A stretch of 25,035 nt of DNA from DATCJU01 sp036562635 (GTDB lineage Bacteria > Actinomycetota > Actinomycetes > Mycobacteriales > Pseudonocardiaceae). The stretch covers positions 1-25,035 of the forward strand of contig DATCJU010000039.1 of the NCBI GenBank assembly GCA_036562635.1, written 5' to 3'. Below, piece by piece: positions 1-7,796 of the stretch (positions are counted from its first letter, which is position 1; each line of letters opens with the position of its first letter). Made by a program: the position numbers and the translations under genes. The notes beneath the pieces were generated by a model. It did not search any database. It saw nothing but the letters and a program-made list of their open reading frames with translations, and was not told the DNA's origin.

Positions 1-1097
1 AGATCACCGTGAGCGAGGGGAGCACGCCGGGCACCTTCCGCATCTACGCCAAGCACCCCCTCCCCAGCTTCAACACGCCGGACGACCCGTGCGAGGAGGT
101 GCACGACAACCTCTCCATGGACCCCGACAGCCCGGACTACGTGGTCACGCGGCTGTGGAACGAGTTCAGCGTCAACGACGTCCAGCTCACCGCCAAGGAC
201 CTGCGCCCCCACCCGAGCGCCGGTGGCAACCCGGTCCCGGTGCAGGCCACCATGACCGACCCGAAATTCCACTCCTCGGTGCACACCGGGCAGATCACCT
301 ACCCGATCGCCAAGTTCGCCCGCCTGGTGCGCACCACCCCGGAACTGTGGATCAGCAACTACTACCGGGCCAAGGCCCTGGAGTACCGCCGGGCCGCCCT
401 GGAGGCCGTGCACATCCACGACGACGAGTGGCGGGAGAACGAGCACGGCGAGGCCTGGTACGCCTACAACAAGGGCGCCCCGGTGAACCTGGACGGCTCG
501 GACCTGCCGCACAACTACAGCGCCAGCATGGCCCGGACCTGGCTGGAGCTGGCCATGTTCGGCGACGACCCCGAGTCGTACCAGCGCGCCACGAAGCTGG
601 TCCGGATGTTCCACAACGACATCCGACGCCTCGCCGACGGCACCGCGTCCTGGACCTACTACTGGACCAAGGGCCTGTGCTACCGCGGCTGGTCCCGTGA
701 GGACGGGGTGTCCGAGAACATGCCGACCATCGGCGCCGGCACCCGTGGGGAGGACATCTCGCACGGGCACATCGAGGTCACCATGGCGGTCACCGCGCAC
801 CGGGCGCGCGTGCTGTTCAGCCCCAGCGACCTGCAGATGCTCGCCAGGACCCTGACCAGCAAGGTGCTCGTCACCCAGGACGGCACCCTGGGCACCTCCA
901 CCTGGGTGGACGGCAGCGGATTCACCACCGGCTACCGGCAGATCGTCGCCGGCTGGCTGGGCCTGGCCCCGTTCGACGTGGACGGTTCGATGGTGCAGCG
1001 GGTGCACGACACCTTCGCCGCCTCCAACCCGGTGCCCGAGACGGTCCCCATCTACGCCAGCGCGTGGCTCAACTGGGCCGCCCGCTTCAGCCGCTGA
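1..1097 (+). CDS. Exported glycan-associated protein, paralog A (5' partial)
   Basis: The reading frame is open from the first base, so the N-terminus lies outside the window. A GTG at 9 is in frame but is not the start, because alignment with the complete paralog immediately downstream places it mid-protein. The visible 364 or so residues share many blocks with that paralog, including VHTGQI.YPIAK, PELW..NYYRAKA.EY, LPHNY..SMAR.W and an EDI.H motif, at roughly half identity by eye. Alternating helical segments with conserved His, Trp and Tyr look like an alpha/alpha-toroid carbohydrate-active fold (lyase, epimerase or six-hairpin glycosidase type); this is inference. The function is unrecognised. 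The ABC sugar importer facing it fits a role in handling an extracellular glycan. A strong hairpin follows the stop. Confidence 0.8.
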   Translation, partial: ITVSEGSTPGTFRIYAKHPLPSFNTPDDPCEEVHDNLSMDPDSPDYVVTRLWNEFSVNDVQLTAKDLRPHPSAGGNPVPVQATMTDPKFHSSVHTGQITYPIAKFARLVRTTPELWISNYYRAKALEYRRAALEAVHIHDDEWRENEHGEAWYAYNKGAPVNLDGSDLPHNYSASMARTWLELAMFGDDPESYQRATKLVRMFHNDIRRLADGTASWTYYWTKGLCYRGWSREDGVSENMPTIGAGTRGEDISHGHIEVTMAVTAHRARVLFSPSDLQMLARTLTSKVLVTQDGTLGTSTWVDGSGFTTGYRQIVAGWLGLAPFDVDGSMVQRVHDTFAASNPVPETVPIYASAWLNWAARFSR

Positions 1098-1109
1098 CCC
1101 CTCCGCCCT

Positions 1110-1146
1110 GGCGGGCCGCCGGGACCACCCGCCCCGGCGGCCCGCC
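1110..1146. terminator. GC hairpin after paralog A
   Basis: A 14-bp perfect stem (GGCGGGCCGCCGGG, 1110-1123, pairing with 1133-1146) with a 9-nt loop begins 12 bp after the stop of the first gene. There is no T-run, as is common in high-GC actinobacteria. It probably ends or attenuates transcription between the two paralogs. Confidence 0.6.
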
Positions 1147-1275
1147 GCCCCACGGACCGAGGCCACCGGACCGGCATCCGTCCACCGAGGACCGTGCCGA
1201 ACCCCCGCCCCCACCGCCGTCCGCCCCGACCGGACCACGGCGTGCCCCCTCACCGGCCGGTCTTCCGCCCCCCGG

Positions 1276-1298
1276 CCGACCGACATCCCGTCGGTCGG
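1276..1298. promoter_or_regulatory. Inverted repeat before paralog B, candidate operator
   Basis: Perfect 9-bp arms CCGACCGAC (1276-1284) and GTCGGTCGG (1290-1298) flank ATCCC. The site ends 16 bp before the Shine-Dalgarno and 27 bp before the ATG of the next gene. Size and symmetry suit a TetR- or LacI-type dimer; a 5'-UTR hairpin is the alternative. Confidence 0.5.
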
Positions 1299-1325
1299 TC
1301 CGAGCACACCGACCAAGGAGGTTCC

Positions 1326-2915
1326 ATGGCACGTGACAGCCTCTCCCGGCGGGACCTGCTCCGCGGTGCCGCCCTGCTCACCGCCGCGGGCGGCCTGAGC
1401 GTGGTCCTACCGGGCACCGCGTGGGCCGCCCGGGACTACACCAGCAGGGCGACCTTCGACGCACTGGACCAGGCGTTCAACAACGGCAACGGTCGCAAGG
1501 ACGAACTCAACGAGAACCGCGGCGCCCTGGCCTGGGACGAGGCCTACTTCATGCAGGCCTACCTGATGATGTACCAGGCGTACCGGGACCGGTACTACCT
1601 GGACAAGGCGATCGACCACATCGACCACGTCCTGGCCAACCGGGACAGCGAACGCGGCGTCACGGTGTGGACCGGGCGCAGCGAACCCGCCTGGCGGGCC
1701 GGCACGCCCTACAGCGCGGGTCAGGCGGTGCTCCGGGACGCCGACGGCAAGCCGGTGCTGCGGATCACCACCACCAGCGGGAACGGCAGCGACCTGCGGG
1801 TCAGCGTCGAACCGGGCACCACCTCCGGCACGTTCCGCATCGTCACCTCGCTCACCGGGTCGTCCGGCTCACGGGTGTTTGACTCCCACGACAACCTGGT
1901 GATGGACCGCAGCAGCGCGAACCACCCCACCAGGCGCATGGAGGCGGTGTTCGCCAACAGCACCAACGAGACCCGGTGCACGGCCGAGGACCTGCGCCCC
2001 GCCGACGCCGGTGTCGGACCGGCCCCGGCGTACGGCAACTTCACCGGGTACAACGAGTTCTTCCACACCGCGGTGCACACCGGACAGATCGCCTACCCGA
2101 TCGCCAAGTGCGCCCGGCTCATCATCCGCGACCCCGAGCTGTGGGCGGACAGTTACTACCGGGCCAAGGCCGAGGAGTACTTCGCCGCGGCCGAGGCCGC
2201 CGCGCGGGTGCACGACCGCGAGTACAACGTCAACGCCGACGGCGAGGGCTACTACCGGCACCCCAAGGGCGACCCGGTGGCGCTGGACAACATCGGCCTG
2301 CCGCACAACTACAACACCAGCATGGCGCGGGTGTGGATCGAGCTGTACCGGGCCAGGAACATCCCGGAGCACGGGACCCGGGCCACCCAGCTGCTCACCA
2401 CCTGGCACAACGACCTGGAGCTCGCCAGCGACGGGACCGCGCCGTTCCACTACTACTGGACCCGCGGCTACGGCTACACCGGCTGGTCCACCTCCGCCCA
2501 GGTCTCGCTGCACACCCCCTCCTCGCCGGGCAACAAGCGGTACGAGGACATCGGGCACGCCTACCTGAGCATCACCGCCGCCTACGAGGCCCGCGAGATG
2601 CGCATGGTGGTCACCAACGACACCATGCGGCGACTGGCCAACACGTTCAACCGGCGCATCCTGTACACCGCCGCGGACGGCAAGCCGAGCGCGCACCGCT
2701 ACGTCAACGGCACCGACCCGGGGGACCTGAGCCCGTCGCTGCGGCTGACCAACGAGCTGATCAGCGCGGCCTGGCTGGGCATCTACCCCTACGACCCCGA
2801 GAAGCGGATGCTGAACGGGGTCCTGAACATCTACAACGCCCTGGGCGATCTCGAACCCAGCACCCTGCTGATCCACGGGACCGCCTGGCTGAACTGGGCG
2901 GCCCGGCAGGGCTGA
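1326..2915 (+). CDS. Tat-exported glycan-associated protein, paralog B
   Basis: 529 residues. The ATG at 1326 is chosen because AAGGAGG (1315-1321) sits 4 nt upstream and the protein then opens with a clear Tat signal: twin arginines in SRRDLL at residues 7-12, a hydrophobic stretch, and a likely cut after AWA at residue 34. The open frame reaches back to 1194, but those extra residues are low-complexity and not credible. The mature protein is helical with conserved blocks (DEAYFMQAYLMMYQAY near the N-terminus, VHTGQIAYPIAK, LPHNYNTSMARVW, HYYWTRGYGYTGW, YEDIGHAYLS), shared with the truncated paralog upstream. I do not recognise a named family. The fold looks like an alpha/alpha toroid used by polysaccharide lyases, epimerases and unsaturated-glycan hydrolases. 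Tat export implies folding, or cofactor loading, in the cytoplasm before secretion. Confidence 0.85.
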   Translation: MARDSLSRRDLLRGAALLTAAGGLSVVLPGTAWAARDYTSRATFDALDQAFNNGNGRKDELNENRGALAWDEAYFMQAYLMMYQAYRDRYYLDKAIDHIDHVLANRDSERGVTVWTGRSEPAWRAGTPYSAGQAVLRDADGKPVLRITTTSGNGSDLRVSVEPGTTSGTFRIVTSLTGSSGSRVFDSHDNLVMDRSSANHPTRRMEAVFANSTNETRCTAEDLRPADAGVGPAPAYGNFTGYNEFFHTAVHTGQIAYPIAKCARLIIRDPELWADSYYRAKAEEYFAAAEAAARVHDREYNVNADGEGYYRHPKGDPVALDNIGLPHNYNTSMARVWIELYRARNIPEHGTRATQLLTTWHNDLELASDGTAPFHYYWTRGYGYTGWSTSAQVSLHTPSSPGNKRYEDIGHAYLSITAAYEAREMRMVVTNDTMRRLANTFNRRILYTAADGKPSAHRYVNGTDPGDLSPSLRLTNELISAAWLGIYPYDPEKRMLNGVLNIYNALGDLEPSTLLIHGTAWLNWAARQG

Positions 2916-2937
2916 GCCGCAGGACCGTCGTTCGTCC

Positions 2938-2971
2938 GGCCCGGGCGTGGGCACCCCACGCCCGGGCCTTT
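2938..2971. terminator. Bidirectional terminator between paralog B and the ABC operon
   Basis: A perfect 14-bp stem (GGCCCGGGCGTGGG, 2938-2951, with 2955-2968) and a 3-nt loop, followed by TTT on the plus strand, lie in the 85-bp gap between two convergent genes. It can stop transcription arriving from either side. Confidence 0.8.
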
Positions 2972-3000
2972 CCCTGCACCACCACGCGTCCGGTGGTCGC

Positions 3001-3894
3001 TCACCCCCGCAGCCCCGTGGTGGCCACGCTGTCCACCAGGTAGCGCTGGAACAGGGCGAACACCAGCAGGCAGGGCACCACGGTGAGGGTGGCCCCCGCC
3101 ATCAGTTCCTGCGGCGTGATCACCTCCGCACGCAGCGAGGCCAGCCCCACGGTGAGGGTGCGCATCTCCTCGCTCTGCGCCACCAGCAGGGGCCACAGGA
3201 AGTCGTTCCAGTGCCAGATGAACACGAACACCCCGATCGCGGCCATCGCCGGGCGGGCCAGCGGCACCACGATGCGCAGGAAGATCAACCACTCCGAGGC
3301 ACCGTCCACCCTGGCCGCCTCGAACAGCTCCTCGGGCAGGGAGCGCAGGTACTGCCGCATCAGGAACACGGCCTGCACGTTGGCCACGGTGGGCAGGATC
3401 ATGCCCCAGTAGGTGTCGATGCCGCCGAGTGCGCCGACGGTCATGAAGTACGGGATCAGGCTGACGTGGAACGGCACCATCAACGTGGCCAGCATGACCG
3501 CGAACACCAGGTCCCGTCCGGGCCAGCGCTTCCGGGCGAACGAGTAGCCGGCCATGGTGGCCAGCAGCAGGACCACGACGGTGGACACCGCCGAGTAGAC
3601 CAGCGAGTTGATTCCCCAGCGCACCAGGTCGGCACCCCGCAGCACCGCCTCGAAGTTGCGCAGGCTCAGCTCCTCCGGCCACAGCACCTCGGGCAGGGTG
3701 CGTCGGTCCGGTGGGGACAGTGCCATGAGCAGCATCACCACGAACGGCACCAGGGTCACCAGACAGGTGCCCACCAACAGGCCCACCGTCCCCAGCCGGG
3801 GCCGGCCGCGCCGGCCGGGCGTCGCGCGGCGCTCCGGGTCGAGGCCCAGCGGCCCGGTTCCCGCGGGCCCGGCCGCACCGTGGAGGACGGTCAT
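3001..3894 (-). CDS. Carbohydrate ABC transporter permease, MalG type
   Basis: 297 residues, an inner-membrane subunit of a CUT1 sugar importer. After a basic, Pro/Gly-rich cytoplasmic N-terminus there are about six hydrophobic segments. The permease EAA loop, which contacts the ATPase, is at about residues 187-210 (EELFEAARVDGAS followed by RIVVPLARP). The ATG is 4 bp past the stop of the upstream MalF-type gene, with a GGAGGAGGGG ribosome site inside that gene, so the two are translationally coupled. It is the last gene of a binding protein-MalF-MalG operon. No nucleotide-binding subunit follows; a terminator does. The substrate cannot be read from the sequence. Confidence 0.93.
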   Translation of the reverse strand: MTVLHGAAGPAGTGPLGLDPERRATPGRRGRPRLGTVGLLVGTCLVTLVPFVVMLLMALSPPDRRTLPEVLWPEELSLRNFEAVLRGADLVRWGINSLVYSAVSTVVVLLLATMAGYSFARKRWPGRDLVFAVMLATLMVPFHVSLIPYFMTVGALGGIDTYWGMILPTVANVQAVFLMRQYLRSLPEELFEAARVDGASEWLIFLRIVVPLARPAMAAIGVFVFIWHWNDFLWPLLVAQSEEMRTLTVGLASLRAEVITPQELMAGATLTVVPCLLVFALFQRYLVDSVATTGLRG

Positions 3895-3898
3895 CGCC

Positions 3899-4867
3899 TC
3901 ACCCCTCCTCCCGGCCCAGCAGTCGCCGCTGCACCAGCGAGATCACCAGGATGACCGCGAAGAGCACCATGCCGATCGCGCTGGCGTAGCCGAAGTCGTT
4001 GAACTTGAAGCCCTCGTCGTAGAGCTGGAACACCACCGAGTAGCTCGCCTGCACCGGTCCGCCGCCGGTCATGACGTACATCGCGTCGAACACCTGCAGG
4101 GCGCCGATGGTCTCGATCACCACGACGAACAGCAGCACCGGCCGCAGCAGCGGCAGGGTGATGCGGGTGAACAGGCGCCACCCGCTCGCCCCGTCGAGGC
4201 GGGCCGCCTCGGTGTACTCGGCCGGGATGGCCTGTAGGCCGGCCAACAGGATCAGCATGGAGTAGCCGAAGCCCTTCCAGGCCGACATCACCGCGATGGA
4301 GGGCAGGACCAGCGCGGTGTCGTTGAGGAACGGGACCGGTGAGGCACCCAGGCGGTCCAGCAGGCCGTTGACCAGGCCGTCCTCGACGTCGTAGATCCAC
4401 CGCCAGATCACCGCGGCGAACACGGTGCTGGTGACGTACGGCAGGAAGAGCACCCCGCGGAAGAACCCGCGGGCGAACACCACCCGGTGCAGCAGCAGCG
4501 CGGTCGCCAGCGAGACGGCCACGGTCAGCGGGGCGACCAGCAGGGCATAGGTGAGGGTGACCCGCAGCGCCCGCCAGAACGTGTCGTCCCCGAGCAGGCG
4601 GACGTAGTTGTCCCCTCCGACGAACCGCCAGGTGCCGAGCGGGTGGTAGTCGGTGAGGCTGAGGAAGGCCGACTGGACGACGGGAGCGAGCCGGAACACG
4701 GCGAACAGCCCCACCATGGGCAGCGCGAAGGCGAACCCGACCAGTGCCTCCCGCCGCCGGCGGCGACGGCGGGCGGCCACCCGGTCGTCGGGCCCGGTTC
4801 CGGCGGGAGTGCCGCCGGGTGCGGTGGGCGGGGTGGACCGCCGCACCGCGGTGGGCGAGCTGGACAC
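3899..4867 (-). CDS. Carbohydrate ABC transporter permease, MalF type
   Basis: 322 residues, the partner permease of the MalG-type subunit. An Arg-rich cytoplasmic N-terminus of about 40 residues precedes roughly six transmembrane segments. The EAA loop is near residues 214-237 (EYTEAARLDGASGWRLF). The GTG start at 4867 is supported by GGAGG (complement of 4875-4879) 7 nt upstream and by the 26-bp gap after the binding-protein gene. Together with its neighbours it forms a high-affinity sugar or oligosaccharide importer, expected to borrow a shared ATPase encoded elsewhere (MsiK-like in actinobacteria). Confidence 0.93.
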   Translation of the reverse strand: MSSSPTAVRRSTPPTAPGGTPAGTGPDDRVAARRRRRRREALVGFAFALPMVGLFAVFRLAPVVQSAFLSLTDYHPLGTWRFVGGDNYVRLLGDDTFWRALRVTLTYALLVAPLTVAVSLATALLLHRVVFARGFFRGVLFLPYVTSTVFAAVIWRWIYDVEDGLVNGLLDRLGASPVPFLNDTALVLPSIAVMSAWKGFGYSMLILLAGLQAIPAEYTEAARLDGASGWRLFTRITLPLLRPVLLFVVVIETIGALQVFDAMYVMTGGGPVQASYSVVFQLYDEGFKFNDFGYASAIGMVLFAVILVISLVQRRLLGREEG

Positions 4868-4893
4868 GTGCTCACCTCCAGGGGTGTGGGCGG

Positions 4894-6162
4894 TCAGGAC
4901 GTGGCCCGTCGGATCTCGGCGTCGGCCTCCCGGGCCGCGTCGTCCAGTGCCTGCTGCGGGGTCTTGTCACCCCTGAGTGCGGCCTGGATCTGCGGGGCGA
5001 GCTTGGCCATCACCTGGCGGGCCGCCGGGTGCACCTCCGGGCCCCGCATGAGTGCGAGGTTGTCCGCGAACGCCTTGGCGATCGGGTCGGAGGTGTCGAC
5101 CTGTACCGACCGGCGCGGCGGGAAGTACCCGAACTCCTGGTTGAGCTCGGCGAGCACGTCGGGCCGGGCGAGGAACCGCAGTACCTCCTTGGCCGCCTCC
5201 GGTGCGCGGCTGCCGCTGGTCAGGGCGAGCCCGCCGGGTAGGCCGAAGCCGAGCTGCCGGCCGTTGTCCAGGGGCGGTCCGACCAGGACGTTCTCCGCAC
5301 CCCACGCCTCCTGCAGGCGCCTGGCGTGGTGCAGGGTCACCGAGTGGTTGAGCGCCACCCTGCCCTTGAAGTACTGGCTGGCGTTGGCGTCCACCACGGT
5401 GGTGAGCTGCGACTCCGGGATGCCGCCCTGCCGGTGGATGTCGACCAGCAGCTGGAGCGCACGCATCCCCTCGGGGCGGTTGAAGGCCACCGACCCGCCG
5501 TCCTCGGCGAACACCCGGCCGCCGCTCTGCCAGAGCAGCAGGTAGAAGGTCTGGTTGAGCGAGACGGTGGTGCTGGCCGAGTAGTCCAGTGTCTGGTAGC
5601 CCTCGGCGGCCAGCCGCGGCACCCACTGCTGGATCTCCGACCAGGTCCGCGGGGGCTGGTCGACCCCGATCCGGGCCAGGACCCGCCTGTTGTAGACCGG
5701 CAGGGTCGCGGTCTGGTAGAGCGGGACGAAGTAGACCTTGTCCTCGTAGGTGGCGCCCTGCAGTGCGCCGGGGTGCAGGTCGTCGCGGAACGGCTGGACC
5801 ACGTCGTCCAGGGGCTGGATGGCGCGGGTGGTGGCGTACTGCGGCACCTGGTCGGGGATGAGCAGGACCAGGTCGGGTCCCTTGCCGGAGGCGAGGGCGG
5901 TGGTGATCTTCTCGTCCTTGCCCTCCCACGGCTGCAGTTCGACGGTGAGGTCGACGTCCGGGTGCTGCTCCTCGAAGCGCTTCTCGACGTCGGCCCAGAA
6001 CCGCTGGTTGGCGGACTGGTCGGTGATCGAGAGCGGGTACATCCACATCGTCACGGACTTCCGGCCGTCGCCGCCTGCTCCCCCACCGCACGCGACCACG
6101 GTTCCGAGCAGCGCGACCAGCACCGGGAGCAACCGGAGCGCGCGCAGCGTGCCACTTCGCAC
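4894..6162 (-). CDS. Extracellular solute-binding lipoprotein, CUT1 sugar family
   Basis: 422 residues. The open frame extends to a TTG at 6183, but the Shine-Dalgarno AAGGAGGT (complement of 6166-6173) lies inside that extension and serves the GTG at 6162, so 6162 is the start. The product opens with a basic lipoprotein signal ending in VVAC; lipidated Cys25 is followed by a Gly-rich linker. The rest is a family-1 periplasmic-binding-type sugar receptor, with typical blocks such as TMWMYP, DLVLLIPDQVPQYA and the late A.EVLRFLARPD segment. It is anchored outside the membrane, captures the ligand and delivers it to the two permeases downstream. As first gene of the operon it has an AT-rich promoter with an inverted repeat just upstream. 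Confidence 0.92.
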   Translation of the reverse strand: MRSGTLRALRLLPVLVALLGTVVACGGGAGGDGRKSVTMWMYPLSITDQSANQRFWADVEKRFEEQHPDVDLTVELQPWEGKDEKITTALASGKGPDLVLLIPDQVPQYATTRAIQPLDDVVQPFRDDLHPGALQGATYEDKVYFVPLYQTATLPVYNRRVLARIGVDQPPRTWSEIQQWVPRLAAEGYQTLDYSASTTVSLNQTFYLLLWQSGGRVFAEDGGSVAFNRPEGMRALQLLVDIHRQGGIPESQLTTVVDANASQYFKGRVALNHSVTLHHARRLQEAWGAENVLVGPPLDNGRQLGFGLPGGLALTSGSRAPEAAKEVLRFLARPDVLAELNQEFGYFPPRRSVQVDTSDPIAKAFADNLALMRGPEVHPAARQVMAKLAPQIQAALRGDKTPQQALDDAAREADAEIRRATS

Positions 6163-6189
6163 CGGACCTCCTTGCGTCCTCAATTAAGG

Positions 6190-6225
6190 AAGTCCGAAAT
6201 TATGACTTGGGTATGCCCTTTTCAA
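6190..6225 (-). promoter_or_regulatory. Predicted promoter and operator of the sugar-import operon
   Basis: On the minus strand, TTGAAA (complement of 6220-6225) and CATAAT (complement of 6199-6204) are separated by 15 bp in an unusually AT-rich patch, about 30 bp before the GTG. Overlapping the -10 is an inverted repeat AAGTC (6190-6194) / GACTT (6204-6208) with a 9-bp centre, placed where a repressor would block polymerase. The 15-bp spacer is short, so the hexamer assignment is tentative. Confidence 0.45.
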
Positions 6226-6631
6226 TACGCCATCGGAGTGACCACGGTCGGCACAGGGGCACCCGGGAACACCCGGCACAACGCGAGGAACGACGCCCGC
6301 AAGGACACGGGACCGACAACGGACCGGTACACGAACACCGGCCGGGATCGACACAGGACGGGGGCGGGAAGCGCTGCCCCGACGCGGTTCCCGCCCCCGC
6401 GTCCCGGCCGCAGCCGGGACCGGGAACCGGCGAGCTCCGGGCACCCCGTGATTCCGCGCTCGACCGGTCCCCGACGTGCAGCCCTGTGACTCCATGGAAC
6501 ACGCCCGGCGAGACCCACGTCACCCGAAGTCACCTGGACGGCCGCCACCGCCCGGGGGACGGCACCCTCCGGCCGGCCCCACCCGACGACCGGGACCGGG
6601 CGGGGCGAGGAACGACGTGGTCAGGGCGTGG
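6226..6631. other. Intergenic region between the sugar-import operon and murB
   Basis: About 400 bp with no convincing gene; the short open frames here lack ribosome sites and have skewed Arg/Pro/Gly composition. The main structure is a compound hairpin at 6385-6429: an inner 8-bp stem GTCCCGGC/GCCGGGAC (6401-6408 with 6413-6420) closed by CGCA, plus an outer 9-bp stem CGGTTCCCG/CGGGAACCG (6385-6393 with 6421-6429) with a one-sided bulge. It could end leftward transcripts from murB. Two copies of GTGGTCAG abut the murB stop. Confidence 0.5.
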
Positions 6632-7771
6632 TCAGAGCGTGCAGCCGACCAACACCGGCTCCGGGTGCAACCGCACCCCGAACTCCCGGTACACCCCGTC
6701 CCGCACCTGCCGGGCCAGGTCGAGCAGCTCCGCGGTGGTGGCGCCTCCCCGGTTGGTCAACGCCAACGTGTGCTTGCCCGACAACGCCACCCGACCCGAC
6801 GCGCCGGCGAAACCACGACCGAACCCGGCCCGCTCGATCAACCACGCCGCGGACAACTTGGTACGCCCCGGGCCGGCCGGGTAGCGGGGCACCGCCACCT
6901 CGGCCCCCACCCGGGCCGCGATCCGCTCCAACACCGGCGGCAGCTCCGCGTCAGCCAACACCGGATTGGTGAAGAACGACCCGGCACTCCAGGTGTCGTG
7001 GTCGGCCGGGTCCAGCACCATGCCCTTGCGCCGCCGCAGCTCCAGCACCGCCTGCCGTGCCTCGGCCACCGGCACCCGCGCCCCCAGCTCCACACCCAGG
7101 GTGCGGGCCAGCTCGGCGTAGCGGATCGGCGCGGACAGCCCACCCTGTCGCAGCGCGAACCGCACCCGCAACACCACCCCGCTGTCGGTGCCCTTCAACA
7201 CGCTGGTGCGGTATCCCAGCCCCAGCTCGTCCACCGACATCTGGCGCACCTGACCGCTGCGTCGGTCCAGCACGTCCACCGACAGCAGCAGCTCGGCCAC
7301 CTCCACGCCGTAGGCGCCGACGTTCTGCACCGGGGTCGCCCCCACCAGGCCGGGAATCCCGGACAGGCACTCCAGCCCGCCCAACCCCTGCTCCACGGTG
7401 CCGGCGACCACGGCGTCCCAGTCCTCACCGGCCTCCACGGTGAGCTGGACCACGCCGTCACCCACCGCGTCCAGCCGCTGTCCCCTGTGGGCCAGGCGCA
7501 CCACGGTGCCGTCGAACCCACCGTCGGCCACCACCAGGTTCGAACCACCGCCCAGGACCAGCAGCGGCTCCCGCGCGGCGTCCGCCGCACGCACGGTGTC
7601 CACCACCTCGGCGGCGCTGGTCGCCTCCACGAACCGGGCGGCCGGCCCGCCCAACCGCAGCGTGGTGTACCCGGACAGCGGCACGTCCCTGCGGACGGCC
7701 GCCGTCACCTCCCTGGTGGAGAAGGTGGTCTCGGTGCTGCCGGTCTGCTCGCTGGCCAGCGGATCGGTCAC
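6632..7771 (-). CDS. murB: UDP-N-acetylenolpyruvoylglucosamine reductase
   Basis: 379 residues from GTG 7771. MurB reduces the enolpyruvyl ether of UDP-GlcNAc to UDP-MurNAc with NADPH and FAD, the second committed step of cytoplasmic peptidoglycan precursor synthesis. Visible family features are the N-terminal FAD-binding TTLRLGGPAARFVEA, LGGGSNLVV, PVQNVGAYGVEV, a GYRTS block (substrate-binding Arg), the AGSFFTNPV block carrying the catalytic Ser, and the C-terminal HPEPVLVG with the catalytic Glu. The GTG is preferred because a TACCGT hexamer lies 8 nt before it, as in a leaderless transcript; an in-frame ATG at 7798 is the alternative and would overlap the divergent gene's start. Divergence from a DUF2505 gene matches the mycobacterial murB locus. 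Confidence 0.93.
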   Translation of the reverse strand: MTDPLASEQTGSTETTFSTREVTAAVRRDVPLSGYTTLRLGGPAARFVEATSAAEVVDTVRAADAAREPLLVLGGGSNLVVADGGFDGTVVRLAHRGQRLDAVGDGVVQLTVEAGEDWDAVVAGTVEQGLGGLECLSGIPGLVGATPVQNVGAYGVEVAELLLSVDVLDRRSGQVRQMSVDELGLGYRTSVLKGTDSGVVLRVRFALRQGGLSAPIRYAELARTLGVELGARVPVAEARQAVLELRRRKGMVLDPADHDTWSAGSFFTNPVLADAELPPVLERIAARVGAEVAVPRYPAGPGRTKLSAAWLIERAGFGRGFAGASGRVALSGKHTLALTNRGGATTAELLDLARQVRDGVYREFGVRLHPEPVLVGCTL

Positions 7772-7779
7772 GGCGACCA

Positions 7780-7789
7780 ACGGTAGCCT
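7780..7789. promoter_or_regulatory. Overlapping divergent -10 elements of murB and the DUF2505 gene
   Basis: The 10-bp stretch ACGGTAGCCT contains TAGCCT on the plus strand (7784-7789, 7 nt before ATG 7797) and TACCGT on the minus strand (complement of 7780-7785, 8 nt before GTG 7771). The two hexamers share the central TA. Both positions suit leaderless transcripts. No good -35 is visible on either side. Confidence 0.5.
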
Positions 7790-7796
7790 GCGCCTC

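Noticed and set aside
1869..2954. A 361-codon minus-strand open frame opposite paralog B
   Set aside because: A Val/Gly/Arg-rich shadow without motifs; the plus strand has a Tat signal, a ribosome site and a close paralog.
6163..6183. TTG start 7 codons upstream for the sugar-binding lipoprotein
   Set aside because: The Shine-Dalgarno AAGGAGGT falls inside this extension and is correctly spaced for the GTG at 6162.
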